From an uncultured Gemella sp. (GTDB taxonomy: Bacteria; Bacillota; Bacilli; Staphylococcales; Gemellaceae), in NCBI GenBank assembly GCA_945869755.1, contig CAMBPW010000061.1, positions 1 through 6,052 on the forward strand: DNA of 6,052 nt. The letters are read 5' to 3'. The position numbers and the translations under genes are program-made. Below are positions 6,034 to 6,052 of the stretch, piece after piece; within the stretch, counting starts at the first letter, position 1, and every line of letters starts with the position of its first letter. The notes under the pieces are model-generated. The model was given only the letters and a program-made list of their open reading frames with translations, was not told the DNA's origin and ran no database searches.

Positions 6034-6052
6034 AAACCTTGGAACGAAAGGG

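Overview
The window is very AT-rich, with long A/T runs, TTA/AAA/GAA-dominated codon use and strong AGGAGG-type ribosome binding sites. It encodes Gram-positive hallmark proteins: a lipoprotein foldase PrsA and a Bacillus-type cardiolipin synthase with an N-terminal membrane anchor. This suggests a low-G+C member of the Bacillota. A Gemella-like or related Bacillales organism is my best guess, but that is inference and no sequence search was possible.

Layout. (1) Positions 1-1827, + strand: the end of a sucrose-utilisation operon. The 3' part of a sucrose-6-phosphate hydrolase (ScrB, GH32, cut by the window edge) is followed after 1 nt by a fructokinase (ScrK, PfkB family). ScrB would release glucose-6-phosphate and fructose from imported sucrose-6-phosphate, and ScrK would phosphorylate the fructose. 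(2) Positions 1826-1859: a perfect 15-bp hairpin that serves as a bidirectional terminator between the converging scrK and prsA. (3) Positions 1863-4386, - strand: prsA and, upstream of it, a cardiolipin synthase gene (cls). Each has a recognisable promoter, so they are neighbours more than a tight operon. Both products act at the membrane or cell envelope. (4) Positions 4387-4499: a divergent promoter region. (5) Positions 4500-6033, + strand: a 51-codon conserved-looking small gene, then a short terminator-like hairpin, then a TrmA/RlmD-family 23S rRNA m5U methyltransferase.

The parts most worth attention are at the right end. The methyltransferase lacks the cysteines of the family's [4Fe-4S] motif but keeps its catalytic residues. 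Its last dozen codons, and the bases after the stop, are abruptly G+C-rich and use codons foreign to the rest of the gene. This is what an integrated mobile element looks like when it inserts at the 3' end of a rumA/rlmD gene and rebuilds the reading frame, so the window probably ends at the left edge of such an element. In addition, the hairpin between the small gene and rlmD lies 3 nt after the small gene's stop and ends 1 nt before rlmD's ribosome binding site, so translation of the small gene could control transcription into rlmD.

No tRNA, rRNA, CRISPR array, insertion sequence or gene-free stretch over 300 bases was seen.
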